From contig NC_066586.1 in NCBI RefSeq assembly GCF_905475345.1, positions 4,996,400 through 5,060,399 on the forward strand: DNA of 64,000 nucleotides. The letters run 5' to 3'. The translations under genes and the position numbers were made by a program. Numbering within the stretch: the first letter of the stretch is position 1; every line of letters begins with the position of its first letter. Origin of the DNA: Vespula vulgaris (Eukaryota; Arthropoda; Insecta; Hymenoptera; Vespidae). The notes beneath the pieces were generated by a model. That model worked only from the letters and a program-made list of their open reading frames with translations. It was not told the DNA's origin and made no database searches. Below are positions 11,286-23,415 of the stretch, piece after piece.

Positions 11286-13003
11286 AATCGATATTTTTCA
11301 TCTCACCTTCCAATCGTATTTAATTTTTATTTAATTTTCTTCTGTCAAACGTTTTTCGAATATTCACATTATATCTTTGGTTTGTCATTCGCTACTTGTC
11401 AAGTAAACACCTATATAGACAATCCTTTGCTATCGCAACGATATCGTTTTATTTTATTTTGATAAATAAAATATCTTGTATGATATATTTCAATTCGGAT
11501 ATACGTCCTCTTGATTTCTTTTTTTTCTTTTTTCTTTTTTTGTATTTGTTTGTTCGTTATCGTTGTTATTATTTTTGTTATTGTTGTAGTGGTCGTTTTT
11601 GACTTCGATTAAAAATCATCCGTTTTCTGCCAAAGCTTAGTACAAGCGAGGAATATTCGATTTGGAGATTACACGCTCTGTCAAACGATCGCCCTTTTCG
11701 AGTGCTTCGCTCCGAGCAATCTCCGATGAATCGTAATGGCCATGCTTAAATGCATCTGCTTCCCATCTCGCGTTTTTATATCCTTTCTTTTATATCTCGT
11801 TTCTTTTTTATACGCACGTTGGAGATGCGGTTTAAGGTATCGATGTATAGTAAGATTGAACCGTATAATTTTGTTACGAGACTCGATATTTAATTTTTCG
11901 TTAACTAACTTCAAATGAGAAATTTAATATCGAACGTTATTTCGTTCGTTATAATTAACAGAGGAATTATTCAAATAATAGAATTTAAAATTTATCGAAA
12001 ATCTAAAGCAGATTTGTAACGTATGAAAAATTTTCAACTAATCCTCCGTCTGAGTTAATCCGATTAAAAAAATTTGCGAAAGTAAATTTTTGATTGTAAG
12101 AGAATCCTATAACACGTATGGAATAAAATTTACCCTTTATGATCTTTTATTCAAAAGATATTCAAAAGATATTCTTTATTCAAAAAATATTAAAAGTAAA
12201 TTCAATCAGTTTCTTTGAGAGATTTATGGATGTGAAACTATAAAAAACGAACAACGTAAATATGCGTGCGTGTTGATCGCCGTGCTCTTGGGAGACATGA
12301 AGAAGAAATTCAATTCTTTTACGACATCCTTCGAGTTCAGAATGTCTTTCAAGAAATTATAGAGGTCAATGTGTCGACTTTTACGAATAAATATAGGTCA
12401 ATGACGGGGTGCGTATACAAACAAAGTTTTTTATCGAGCACTGTACGTCGTCTGGCCTTTTTTCTTTCTCTACGTTTTCATGTATAGTTTTCCACATAAC
12501 AGAGATTTTCTTGAAATTCATATAGGTCAGTATACTGAGTACTTTCGCAGAATTTATATAAGTTGACGTTCTTAAAGGCGACGTATTACGATCGAAAAAA
12601 AAATTGAAACTTCTTTTCTTTTTCTTTAAAAACCAATCAATAATCGTCAAGAGAACGAAACGAGATGAATGCACGAAAATTCGTCGTAGTCTGAACAATC
12701 AAGAATTATTAATAATTCCTTGTTTAATAGAAAATTTATTTCTTTCATGTCCAGCCAATAGATGAATTATAATTTTTTAATACACTCGAATATTGAAAAA
12801 TATTATTTGATGTTATCATCAGGGATGGAGAAGGGAGGAAAGGAGATGAAAAATTATTGTGATATTACTGCCTACGTATTACGTTTTCCTTGCAAAGAAC
12901 GATAGATGGGAAACGATCGAATCCAAAAATAAAATATTATTTCGCTGGTTGAACAGAAGTTCCGTTCGCGGATTCGAGCCGCAAAAGCGCAAAAGGGTGG
13001 TAG

Positions 13004-13414
13004 GTAGCTTCGGTGGTGTGCCACCACGACAAATGCAATAGTAACCGGCAACTGCATCTGCCAAGCGACTGTACCAACTTGTGCTGCGACTGCACTCTGC
13101 CACCGGACGCCACCACGTCCAGGCAATTTGTCACCTCCGCCAACGAACCCGCTGCTTGCCGCCTGTTTGATAGGCTTAGATTAATTACCCCTTTCATGGA
13201 TACCCACACATGCTCACGTATGCCCAACCCACGCGTTTATGTGCGACTCTGCCCAAACTGTTATCTACCCTTCCTCTCTAACACTCCCTTCTCCCACCCT
13301 TCCGCTCTCTCTCCGTTTCACTCGAATTATATTATACTTGTAAAAATTTTGTACCAAACTTTACCCTTTCGTGTCTTTTATCGAAGCAAACGAAGCTGTC
13401 GCTTATATGTGTAA
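13004..13414 (+). CDS. Cysteine-rich open frame, uncertain
   Basis: Open from just after an in-frame TAG at 13001-13003 to TAA at 13412. The first 85 or so codons are unusually Cys-rich: CHHDKC, CTNLCCDC, AACR, HTCSR and LCPNC are all in frame, with about 63% G/C at third positions by hand count, while flanking DNA is AT-rich. The spacing could suit a zinc-binding or disulfide-rich module, but no family is recognised. There is no convincing acceptor or ATG at the left edge, and the last 45 codons turn AT-rich and look non-coding. All three minus frames are partly open too, so a GC-rich non-coding element is a real alternative. Confidence 0.2.
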   Translation, partial: VASVVCHHDKCNSNRQLHLPSDCTNLCCDCTLPPDATTSRQFVTSANEPAACRLFDRLRLITPFMDTHTCSRMPNPRVYVRLCPNCYLPFLSNTPFSHPSALSPFHSNYIILVKILYQTLPFRVFYRSKRSCRLYV

Positions 13415-14264
13415 CTTCGATTACAAGTCGTACGATTAAAAATTTATTTCATTCTTTTGCAATCGTAATCTCATAATCGTAAAATTCGGTCAACGCGGTC
13501 GTTGTGTTTCTTCGATTATTTTTCTACGGTATAAGCGAAAATTTCGAAATAACGATTTTCGCTTGTCTCATTTTGGAAGGTAATGAATCGTTATCGTTGC
13601 AAAAGAGTAAAACCGAGAGCGATTTGTGAAAGTTTCGCGCTTATCGCGTGCAATCGGGATTCCCAGAATAATTTGGAGCAGAATCTAGAAATTCACTGGA
13701 CCATTAGCCGTCTTCTCTCGGTTCAACACCGAAACATAATATACTTTAATCCTTTTAAACCATCTCGGCACAGTTAAACCGATTCGAATGCTATTTATAC
13801 TGACATTATACAACTCCGTGTGTGCAGGTGTACGTAATTCTTCCTTTTGATATCACCAACCATTTGACACACTCGGATCACCACTCGAGCTTCCGGAAAT
13901 TTCTCGATCTAATTTCTTCTCAAACGACGCGTTCACCATCGTTAGAAGAGATTCTGTTTTATCTCATGGAATGCAACTAATTGGGAGTCGTTTGCTTCTT
14001 TGATATCTTAAATTCATATATTAACGAGTACACATCTGTTTTTCGAGAAAATAAAATTACTCAAGGAATTACACGGCTTATAAAAAGTCTTCTTTGAGGA
14101 AATGTTAATAATTAATGAACGTTACTTAGGAACAAAGTATAGTGAAAAGAAGGATTAATTTATGCACCTACAATGTTCACGTGATTACGTATAAATATAT
14201 GTATATAGGGAGATAAATAATAGTATGTATATAGTGAGAGAGAAAAATAGATAAGTAAATATAC

Positions 14265-14368
14265 CTGGACTGTCCGGGTGAAATTATCCATGATACAGAA
14301 TATCATGGTCCAAGCCAAAGAAAAAAGATTTTGGACGCAACAGAAAGAAAAATTATTTCTCTTGCTCT
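14265..14368 (-). CDS. Possible 104-nt exon with a hydrophobic segment
   Basis: On the minus strand GATTTATGTGATATCTGTAG ends at 14369 and CAG|GTATAT starts at 14264. The open frame includes FSLAWTMIFCIMDNFTRTVQ, resembling a membrane segment plus flank. It is AT-rich throughout, so there is no compositional support, and plus-strand frames are open across the same bases. Confidence 0.1.
14288..14308. repeat. Perfect 8-bp inverted repeat
   Basis: CCATGATA, a 5-nt spacer CAGAA, then TATCATGG. Could be a dyad binding site or chance. Confidence 0.6.
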
Positions 14369-15217
14369 CTACAGATATCACATAAATCCAAATATGTTAA
14401 ACATCTTTCCTGAAACCATTTATCAAATCTCACACATTGAATTCAATCGTTTTGTCCCGATTTACAGCTATACTGCTGTCGACATTCGATTCATTTCGCA
14501 TTATCTTCCTCCTGAAAAGTTCTTTTAAACATTCGGGTTACAAAATTTGAAAAATTTCCATTCGAAGATGAATTTTTTGTCAAATTTATTTATTACCATT
14601 GCGCTTGCCTGAATGTTTAATACGTTTTATTACTTTCGTCGCTCGAAACGTTTCTTACGTTTTCTAATTCGTCATATTACACTTGATGACATAGTTGAAT
14701 TAATTTTATTTAGCATTGCGTCTAGCGAAAGTCTCTTTATTAATATTTTGCATATAACCAAGTTAGCCAAGTTCTGGTTCTCTATTTTCCTTTGCGTCTT
14801 CTTCAGTTACATGAAGCACGTGTTGTTCCGGTTGTTATTCTTCATTTAGGAAAATGTATAATACAGTTTTACTATTAACACAAAGAATAATAATTTACTA
14901 TCTCCGTAAGCAGCAAGGTTTACATCGTAAGGACGCAACAATGTGTGATTTTATAATGACAACACTATCCTCAAAAAACTGAACCATTTAACAATTTGTT
15001 TTTTGATCACAATATCTACGACAGTATCTCATCGCACGAATATAAATATAAATTTAAAGAATAAACAAAAAATTCTCGAGTTTATTGAATTTCTTTATCA
15101 TAAATAATTTATTTAATTTCTTAATTAAAAAAAAAAAAGCGCTGTTCATGAGTTTTGTTAATAATCGTCAATCCTATCCTAAGAATATCTGAAAATCAGA
15201 CTATATCTACAAAATAT

Positions 15218-15335
15218 GAGACCGACTATTTCACTCAAGATATCATCGAGTCTTCCGCTTTTCGGACAGCTGTTCTAACCATTAATCTGTCCAAACTGTC
15301 TAATCAACCTTCTCCAGGAATATCTACTTATTAGA
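15218..15335. repeat. Direct duplication, copy 1
   Basis: About 118 bases matching 15411-15530 at roughly 70% by eye. Best shared blocks are CAGCTGTT-TAACCATTAA and GTCTTCC. Spacing between copies is 195 bp. Neither copy holds an intact frame. Confidence 0.75.
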
Positions 15336-15410
15336 AATTCCGCAGCAACGTCTCTTTTAAATTCCTAAGATGTTGAACGTTTAAGGCATTTGTCTGTGTC
15401 CAATTCACTC

Positions 15411-15530
15411 GGTCATCGACGACTTGAATGTCGACGAACTTGGGTCTTCCATATTTCAAGCAGCTGTTTTAACCATTAAATTATCCAGACTCTTCGCTCA
15501 ATCTTTCTTACGAATGATTTACTTGTTAGA
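15411..15530. repeat. Direct duplication, copy 2
   Basis: Partner of 15218-15335. The copies share CAGCTGTTYTAACCATTAA and end with ACTTRTTAGA. An old tandem duplication is the simplest reading. Confidence 0.75.
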
Positions 15531-15757
15531 AAGAAACAGAGGTGTTCGTTCTGACACATATATACACATACGTTGATAGACAGATACGTCAACGATAGAG
15601 ACGCAAAAAGAATAGAATATAGGTTTATCGAGAAGAAGGAAAGGATGAAAAGAAAAGACAATAGAAGGAAATAGAAAAAAAGGGTAAAAAAGGAAAAGAA
15701 GGAGAGAGAGAAAGAGAGTTAGAGCGGAGATAGCAAGACATTCCTTTTTCGTCTTAC

Positions 15758-15829
15758 CAACAGCAGGGAGAAGAGATCGAGTTCTTCTGTCTCGAAACTT
15801 CTTCCTTTCGTTGAGACGAGGTTGTCTCT
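15758..15829 (-). CDS. Possible 72-nt exon
   Basis: On the minus strand, CACCATTGCCTAG (ending at 15830) and TTG|GTAAGAC (donor at 15757) bound exactly 72 nt, open in all three frames; phase 0 reads RDNLVSTKGRSFETEELDLF then SLLL. The donor is good, the acceptor tract is C/A-rich and only fair. No neighbours were found. Confidence 0.15.
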
Positions 15830-16729
15830 CTAGGCAATGGTGGTCTTGGTGGAAGGGTACTGGGAGTTAGAGGGAAGGTACTAAGGGATATTGGTTTTCA
15901 ATTTGCATTCTTCCAATAGCCACCCATGCATCATTCCAAGTTACCAACCACCGAAGCCTGCAGCGATATCCCGCCTTTCCTTCGGAGTTTTCCCTTGGAC
16001 TTCTCATCCCTTCGCATGATTCCAGCGTTGAAAAAGCACCAAGAATAGTAGAACGGTACCCGTTGCTTGCTTGCAAAAACAAAGTCTCTCGACGATGACG
16101 AGAAGACTCTTTCATAGTAGTGGTGGTTGTGATGCTACTTGCTACTACTGCTGGTTCCACATCGACTCGGTCGATAAATATTTGATGGTGTCTGAAAGCA
16201 AGTTAATCTTGTCTACTGTGGGAAACGAAAGAGAAAAGCGAAGCTGCTCGTCGTTTTACTCTTTCTTTCTCTTTCTATTCTTATTTCTTCTCTTCGTTTT
16301 GCTTCGAGAACCGACAAAGCGAAAAGAGACCAAAGAGCTCGAGAAAGACAGTCCGAATCTTCGGAATCCATAAACTTTGCTTACTTTTGTCGTCCGAACG
16401 GAGTTAATAATGAAGCGTTGCTCGATTTCCCCGAAAGTTTTACGGATCGTAAGTAAAACTTTCGTATTTTGTTGGGCGATGCACAGTGGGTCGTAAGAGA
16501 GGTGTAACGACTAAGCCAGTAATCCAACGAATTTTGTCGAAAATTCGACAATGCTGACACGGAAGAATGAACGACGCGGAAGAGAATATTTCCATTTTCG
16601 ATTAATTTTGCCGTTTTCCTCGTAAAATGGGAATAACTAATTACCGTATAGGTCGTTGCTTCGCATTCGTATTTTGTATGTACGTTTTATACGTAGAGAT
16701 ATATATTTTCTCTCATTCTGTCTACCATC

Positions 16730-16759
16730 CATATATATATATATGTGTGTGTGTGTGTA
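16730..16759. repeat. (AT)n(GT)n microsatellite
   Basis: Seven AT units followed by eight GT units. Confidence 0.95.
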
Positions 16760-17394
16760 CGATTCATTTCGGTATCAATTAAGCGTACTCGATAATGTCC
16801 ACTTGTTTTTCGAACATTGCTTTCGCCTATCAACATATAGAAGCATTCGCGTTTTGACGAAAATTTGTCAATGTGTTTGAATTCCATTTATCGAATTCCT
16901 GTTTCCTCCATTGAAACGGGAAGTAGAAATAAAGCAAAATCATTTTCGTTTCATACGATAAGCCGGACGAGCGCGTACCTTAACCGAAGCAGATGGTTCC
17001 CAGGTCGATTGCATTCTCGTAACGCAAGAAAGAGAGAAAAAGTCGAAAGAAGGATTCCCGTCTGTACAAGACAGAAACTCTAGTCCTTTACTTTCGCTTC
17101 TATCTTTCCTTTTCTTTTTCGAGGTTGTTTCTCCCGAAACGAAGAAGATCCGCTTCTCCATTTCGACATCGAAGTGGTCCAACGTCCCAAGAAAAAGGAA
17201 GATACGAGTCAATTTGTACGAAACGAAAGCACTCGACTGAGAGACTCTTCGCGTTTGCCATTCTCCCGCGTCAACTACGTCTCGAGCAGTTGTTTTCGAT
17301 CCTTTTATTCTCAATATCATCGTTTTTCCAATTCTTTACATTTCATTCGTAATTGTACAATGCGTTAATAACAATTATACATTCGTAAATAACA

Positions 17395-18027
17395 ATGTAC
17401 CGATACAATGAAAATGACTACGTGAGAATGACTCGTTTAATAATTTCTTCATTTTGGTTAATGAAAAATTATTTTATTAAAATATCAATGACGGTAGTTC
17501 CTTCTACGTTCGTTTCTATAATTCTGAAACTAAAATTTGGCGATCATCGTACAGCACTAGATTCTCTGCGCTCGTTACCAACGCATACATCCGTATTACG
17601 TCGCTTTATCTTTCTTTCTCTTCTCGTCCCGGTGTCGGCTTTTAGCGAAATTACATTCTCCCTTTTATTAATTTTATTCAACGTTTCGGAACTTCGTTTT
17701 TATCATCGAGCTATACAGAGTAAATTCGTTCTCGTCCTCGTCCTCGTCCTCGTCCTCATCGTCGTTGCAGTTGATCCTGTTCGCTCGCGCGCATTGGACA
17801 CATTTTTCATTTCTGTAATTTTCCATTGTGGTAATAAATTGCCGAGGACGAACTACTGGGAGCCTAGTTTCTCCCTTCGGATTTTATTCGCTTCGCGAAC
17901 AGCCTGTTTGCGGTCGCTGGAATTTCGAAGAAAGACAAACGCTCGAAAGTGTGAGCTTGTTTTACATCTCTTTCCACCCCCTCCACTCACCCCCTTTAAA
18001 AATCCTATACGAATCGAATTAAAATAA
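17395..18027 (+). CDS. Longest ORF in the window, 210 codons, uncertain
   Basis: ATG to TAA without interruption for 210 codons. It contains two hydrophobic stretches (near residues 71-96 and 110-128); the second, VLVLVLVLVLIVV, is produced by a CGTCCT hexamer repeat. No family is recognised, the start context is plain, and third positions show no G/C bias. With the local base composition an ORF this long is unlikely by chance but possible, given the stop-poor T/C-rich sequence. Confidence 0.12.
   Translation: MYRYNENDYVRMTRLIISSFWLMKNYFIKISMTVVPSTFVSIILKLKFGDHRTALDSLRSLPTHTSVLRRFIFLSLLVPVSAFSEITFSLLLILFNVSELRFYHRAIQSKFVLVLVLVLVLIVVAVDPVRSRALDTFFISVIFHCGNKLPRTNYWEPSFSLRILFASRTACLRSLEFRRKTNARKCELVLHLFPPPPLTPFKNPIRIELK
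17731..17760. repeat. (CGTCCT)n hexamer repeat
   Basis: Four to five CTCGTC units; in the 210-codon ORF they encode alternating Leu-Val. Confidence 0.93.
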
Positions 18028-20006
18028 ACGAACAATTTCATATTCCACGGAGAAAATTAATTCCCACGGCTGCGAAATATAATGCGTTTGTTATTCGAAT
18101 TTCAATGAATCTTCGTAGGTTTTTACGCTTGATTCTTGTGCGAGAATAGGATAAATGAATTCTTGATAGAGTAAATATAAAAGAATAAAAGAGAAGGAGA
18201 GAAAAAATGAAAAAACGTGATTACTCGAGCTTCTTGATCGAAAGAGCTATAGAAATGAGAAAAGCCAAAAGCAATGGCCAGAGATTGTAAAACTTGACGC
18301 ATTTGTTTATCCTTACTTAAAATCCTTCCTCACTTTCCTTTTTTTTCTTCTTTCCCTCTCTCTCTTCTTCTCAACGGGATACTCTTTATAACTCCGCATA
18401 TTAAAATAACTGGCTCAAACTTTCTAGGAAAGTCGAAGTTCTCCGTATTTCCGTGGCTCCAATTTCGCGACGTCCAAGTTTTGCGACTCTTCGCTTTTCC
18501 ATTTTACCGTTCTTCGTCTTTCGTCTTCGACTATCCTTTCTCCTCTTGTCTTCCATTGTTCGTTTTCTACCTTTATCTCCATATCCATCTCTCTTTCTCT
18601 CTATCTCTCTCTTTCTGTCTCCCTTTTTTCTTTTCTTCTGTTATAGAAATCGTTCAAGACGAAGCTTTAGTCAAAGACGAAAGAGAAGGAAGATGTTGAA
18701 ACATGAAAAGACATCGAATCGTATCCACGGTACTCAGAACTTCGAGTTACTTTAAGTTACACGATGTAAATTTGACGTTATTTTCGTGCATGACCAACTC
18801 GAATACTTTCTCTCTTTGAATTTTTCTCAGATTTGCTTTTGGTGAGAATTCTATGTAAAAGGAAATTATTTTACTCCTACTCCCAGCTTTCAAACAGGAC
18901 ATTTCAAGAGTGGCTATGTCCTATTACTATTGACTAATTTTTACATTGGCCGTCATAAAATAAGCAAATACATGTTGGATTAAAAAGAATTCTTTATTTA
19001 CTTATCGACAAATCGAGACATTCCTTTCGAGCTCGTTTTACCTTTATACATTTTAACTTATTCCGATGAAACTCTTAGAAAGAAAATAAAGTCATAGTCG
19101 ATAAAATGTTGTTACGTAGAAGCGAAAGGAAATTCGAATTTTCTACGTTCGATATCGCGATAGTAAGAAACCCTTTCTTTAGATTTTCATCATCTTATTT
19201 GAGTCGATTCATCGAGATATCGATGGGGGAGGATATAAATGAATGTCAAGGTAAAGAAGAAAGGGTGGAAAAGAAAGAAAAGAATATTGAAAAAAGAAAA
19301 AAGTGAAAAAGAGAGATAGAGAGAAGCCATTATAATTATCCGTGATGAAAGAATCGGATTTAATCGGGAAAAGGTTCACCGTGAGCGCGATTTTTAATTT
19401 TAACCAAGAAGGTTCTCGGTGACTTGCGAAAAATCCCTTTGTGCTCATAAAAAGCGAGAAAAAGGAACTACGGAAGGGTTCGAGTCGTTTGCGATAAATT
19501 TGGTTACCTTCGTAAGGGAGAACGGATTTATTCGTTCAACGATCGAACCTGCAACGATCGAGGATTTCTTTCTTATTTTTTTTTGTTTCTTCGTTTTCTT
19601 TTTGTTTTTTTAATTATAAAACTAGCGATGACTTGTCGATCTTCGATTCTATTTCGAAAGTTTATATGAACGAAAGAGATTGTAAAAGTCGATGAGATTT
19701 TTGTCAATTCTATTTACTCTCTCTTTCTGCCACTCTCTTTCTTTGCTTTTTTTCTTTTCTTTAATATTAAAAAACGAAGAATCGTACAGTTTGCTTCGGG
19801 AAAATCAATAGAGACATGATTACGATTTGATCTGATTCAATTCGATTCGATCAATTGTACGAAACATATTTTCGGTATTCCGAGTAAATATAATCTTTCG
19901 TCTACAACTACATCATCCATCGGCTAAAATTGAATTATATAGTAAATAGATAGAGGATTGGATTTACTCTTGTCCTTTTAAACGTTCATAGTAAAGTTTT
20001 TATTAA

Positions 20007-20046
20007 CCGTAATATATATATATGTATATATACATACATATATGTA
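20007..20046. repeat. (AT)-rich repeat
   Basis: AATATATATATATGTATATATACATACATATATG. Confidence 0.9.
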
Positions 20047-20402
20047 CGATATAAAATATATGAGAACGAAATGAAAATTCATTTTGTTAAAAACGCAAAG
20101 CGTTTCGATACATTTGGATATATAAAGGAACTTTGGTTCTCGATAGCAAATAAAATCGATTTTTCATTCGAATAAGGGTCGTTTATTATTTCAGGATTCG
20201 AGCATTTAAATGTCGCGGAAATCGAGATAAACTTTGAAGCGATTGAAAGGATGGCATCGATGAAAACTAATTGCATCGGTGATTTAAAGTTTCCTTTAAA
20301 TATACCATCGAAGAATTGTTTTCCAATTCTTCTTGCGAGAAAAAAAAGGCCAATCGAGGAAGGAAAAGTCATAGTGAAATGAGGTCCCAGATCCGATTCG
20401 AA

Positions 20403-20663
20403 TCAGTTTGATTCAATCACGCGAACTTGCAGAACGGGTTTTGGTAAGCCAGGATTTAGTCGGTCGATTGTCTTTCGCTTGAATGCAGCAGTGGTACCCC
20501 TCCTTCTTCCGGTTGGTCGAGGATACGAAGCGAGCTTGGTTTTGCTATTCGAATCCACGTCTTTGTTCCTTGCCGAACGACGATGGCGACTGCCGTCGTC
20601 CTTGTCCAGGATGATCGAGAATCCGTACGACAATGGTTCGGCTGACGCGACCGATCCGTTTCC
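20403..20663 (-). CDS. Candidate 3'-terminal exon, basic protein with dibasic and G-RRR sites
   Basis: On the minus strand AAATTTACAG ends at 20664 and an 86-codon frame runs to TGA. Third positions shift sharply from A/T-rich before the junction to about two-thirds G/C after it (hand count), as at an intron/exon border. An AATAAA hexamer lies about 216 nt past the stop (20182-20187). The peptide starts GNGSVASAEPLSYGFSIILD and contains HRR, a YPRPT-GRRR stretch (the usual amidation-plus-cleavage pattern) and FKRK, ending in RVIESN. The frame can also start at an upstream ATG (20697-20699), giving a 98-residue reading whose N-terminus (MLAIWLLTLNL...ASA) resembles a signal peptide. Against it: the acceptor tract is weak, one opposite-strand frame is also open, and ORFs of this length occur by chance here. 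Family unknown. Confidence 0.3.
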   Translation of the reverse strand, partial: GNGSVASAEPLSYGFSIILDKDDGSRHRRSARNKDVDSNSKTKLASYPRPTGRRRGTTAAFKRKTIDRLNPGLPKPVLQVRVIESN

Positions 20664-21727
20664 CTGTAAATTTAATGTTAACAACCATATAGCTAACATG
20701 CCTGATAGAAGAGACTTTTGAAACTTTTCCTACCCGTTGGGTGGAACGTTTCGCAAACTTGATAGAAATTTTTGCATACTTACTAGGATCATCTAAAAAC
20801 TTTTGGAAACTCTTAATGTTTCTTAACGATAAGTGACGATTAAGTTACGCGTTTATAAAAAGTGATTTTATTTATGGCGTCGACGTATAGAAATATATAT
20901 ATATATAAATGATAGAATTGGAATTAAAATTAATCGTTTTACATGACGTTCTCCGTGTACCGTGATGTTTATTTTCTTCTCTCTTTCACATTTGATATCT
21001 CGCTTTGTTTCAATAGAAAAAAAATAAAGCCGATATCGTTTGCGTACGTTTATCCTTCAGAATTGATTTTGAGAAAAAGCGTCGACATCTGTGATCTTTG
21101 TTTGTATCGTACAAATACGATTGTTTATAAGAGCATACGATTCTCGCGAAGGACGGTCAAAGTAACAGTATGAATTGGGACGTCGAGGGAACGACACGGC
21201 GATGATGTAAGTCCTTCTATCGTTATACGCATTAAATATTAGATACGCATTTAACATTTATACGCATTCAATATAGATTTCAATTCTTTTTCCATAAAAC
21301 TATATTACCATACAATATAATTATACAACTGTGCGATATAGAAATAAGATAATTAACGAGTTTATTCGTTTAATAAGACAAATCTCAGATAATCGTAATT
21401 ATAATCCATCTAATAGAGTTTTAAATTTTCGTCAACATGGATCTCGCGATTTATTCTTCGAGAAATTTTTCCGATAGGATCCCACGCAGAACGGAAAGAA
21501 GTTTTGATTACATCGGAAAGTAAGGAAGTGAAAGTTTCGAGAACGGAAAAGGTCGATTCTCGGCAAGTAGAGATTAAAGGCGGACTTAAGAATATGTACT
21601 TAATGCCAGATGATAATAGCCAAAAGTATAAAAGAGTCGAGCTGGGAATTTCTACGGTTAGCGCTACGCAATTAAAACGGGATAATAGATCCAACGGAGA
21701 AACGCGTTCGTTTCCAAGTACCTACCT

Positions 21728-21740
21728 CTTTCTCTCTATT

Positions 21741-21771
<31 letters not shown>

Positions 21772-21802
21772 TTTTCTCTTACTCTCTTACTCTCTCTTTC
21801 TC
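21728..21802. repeat. (CT)n tract
   Basis: CTCTCT runs of up to about 24 bases with short T interruptions. Confidence 0.95.
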
Positions 21803-22952
21803 TTTCTTTTCCTTTTTTCATCATTCTCTTCCTCCTCCTTCTTCTTGCTCGAAGTCAAAGCCATTTCTTCGAAGTTTCACAAACGTGACCGCGAGTCTGG
21901 AACTTATTCCCGCAGACGATTCGGTTCTTACGTGCCGATTTCGAGAAATAAGCTCTTGTCTTTTGGTTTAGAAGAGAACAACTTCATCCCCTTCCCTCTT
22001 CCCATCTCACATCTTTATCCTTAACTCGACCTTTTATTTCTCAGCGTCGTTCTTTTTTCTTTAAATCAAATTTTTCGCTCGATTTAATATGGACTATTAA
22101 CTACGATAACAGAAAATTTATAGTCGAATAAATGTAAATAATAATGAAAATGAACAATCATCGTGAACGTTATAAACTCATTTTCAAAACCTCAACTCGT
22201 CTGCTATTTCCGAAGAATTTCTCATTAAATGGCGAGATTCGATACAGTAAATTTAAACCGTTTTACTACGATGAAAATAAGCACGGCGTATCCATAATGG
22301 TTATATCTATCTAGGAATCTCGAATAAAAGCTTCGAAGTGGAAACAGCAAAGCCGTCGACTCAAGCATGAGAGATCAAAGTGACGTCGGGGATTCGATTC
22401 GTTGTACATTTTACTAGTACTCGTCGTGGAATTGTATATGTACTGACCGTGAACGACTAGGAAAATGAAAAATTAAATCTGATAACTACGTTGCTAGAGA
22501 AAAAAACGTGAAATCTGGGTACGTCCGTTATCTAATGTAATTTGTCCGCTCTTTGTTCGCTGGATGTGGTGCAGAATTTAGGATGAAACATGGTAAAGCC
22601 CGCAAAAATAAAATAAAAAAAAAAGTCTCTCATGATGAAGATATACGACGAGATTTTCGACATTTTTTTCGTGGCTCCCTCGATAAAGAAATAAAGAGAT
22701 ATGATAAATCGAAGTAAAAAGCATCACGAGAACGTGCAGTTTACATTACGCAATAGCGTTGCTAAAAGAAACGATGGTCGTGGAGGAAACAGGTAAACGA
22801 GAAAGTTTCTCTGGTTTGGTCAACATCCGTACTTTGTCCTGTATTTCGAGCTTTCCGGCTATTTAGCCGACACGTTGTCAGGAAATTGCTCGCAGGATCG
22901 ATGCAATCTCCGAAATTCGTGATAATAATGTCGTTCCACGAGAAAGCAACGA

Positions 22953-22956
<4 letters not shown>

Positions 22957-22990
<34 letters not shown>
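22957..22990. repeat. (CT)n tract
   Basis: About 16 uninterrupted CT units. Confidence 0.97.
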
Positions 22991-22991
<1 letters not shown>

Positions 22992-23194
22992 TTTCTGTCT
23001 CATTTTTCCCTAGAGTGTTTACGAAGAAAGCTCATTTCTCATATCCTACCGTTCAAGTTGTTTCTCCTATACCTACATACACGAGACATTTTCTGCGTAG
23101 GATTTTCTTTGCGTATGTACGTGTATATAAACATAGATATATGAATATCTATAGGTAGATGCATAAGAAAAGGCAATGTCAGAGAAATGAGGAA

Positions 23195-23236
23195 AGAAAG
23201 AGAGAGAGAGAGAGAGAGAGATAAATAGAGAGAGAA
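23195..23236. repeat. (GA)n tract
   Basis: About 14 AG units, a TAAAT break, then more GA. Confidence 0.96.
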
Positions 23237-23415
23237 GGATAGATAGACCCGTCGAACGTAATACTGCGGTAGTGTTATCGCGAGACTGCTCTCACCGAGA
23301 AGAGAAACCTCCCGCCACGTCGTCATCGTGTCGTTCGTCCCCATGGAGAGACGATATTTAACTTATGAATATTTGCCGACGTACGATATGAGGTTTGCGC
23401 TTTTCAACCTCTAAG

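Larger units (their letters stand above)
4116..12950. other. Intron-like DNA, no firm gene
   Basis: Single-copy AT-rich sequence with T/C tracts (8576-8645, 9874-9958, 10087-10182) and the repeats listed separately. A short local duplication of ATATGTATAGGA sits at 6130-6153, and ATTCAAAAGAT is repeated at 12149-12190. The complex block at 7300-7480 has no low complexity and no frame worth calling. Confidence 0.5.
13415..20402. other. Intron-like DNA with a duplication and weak exon candidates
   Basis: Apart from the entries listed, this is AT-rich single-copy sequence. A strong T/C tract ends in GTTATAG at 18646 with no good donor after it. A GC-richer block at 15840-16050 shows no coherent frame. 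Confidence 0.45.

Noticed and set aside
18500..18755. Very strong T/C tract ending in GTTATAG at 18646, possible exon after it
   Set aside because: The only donor nearby is a poor GTACTC, and the frame is Lys/Arg-rich low complexity.
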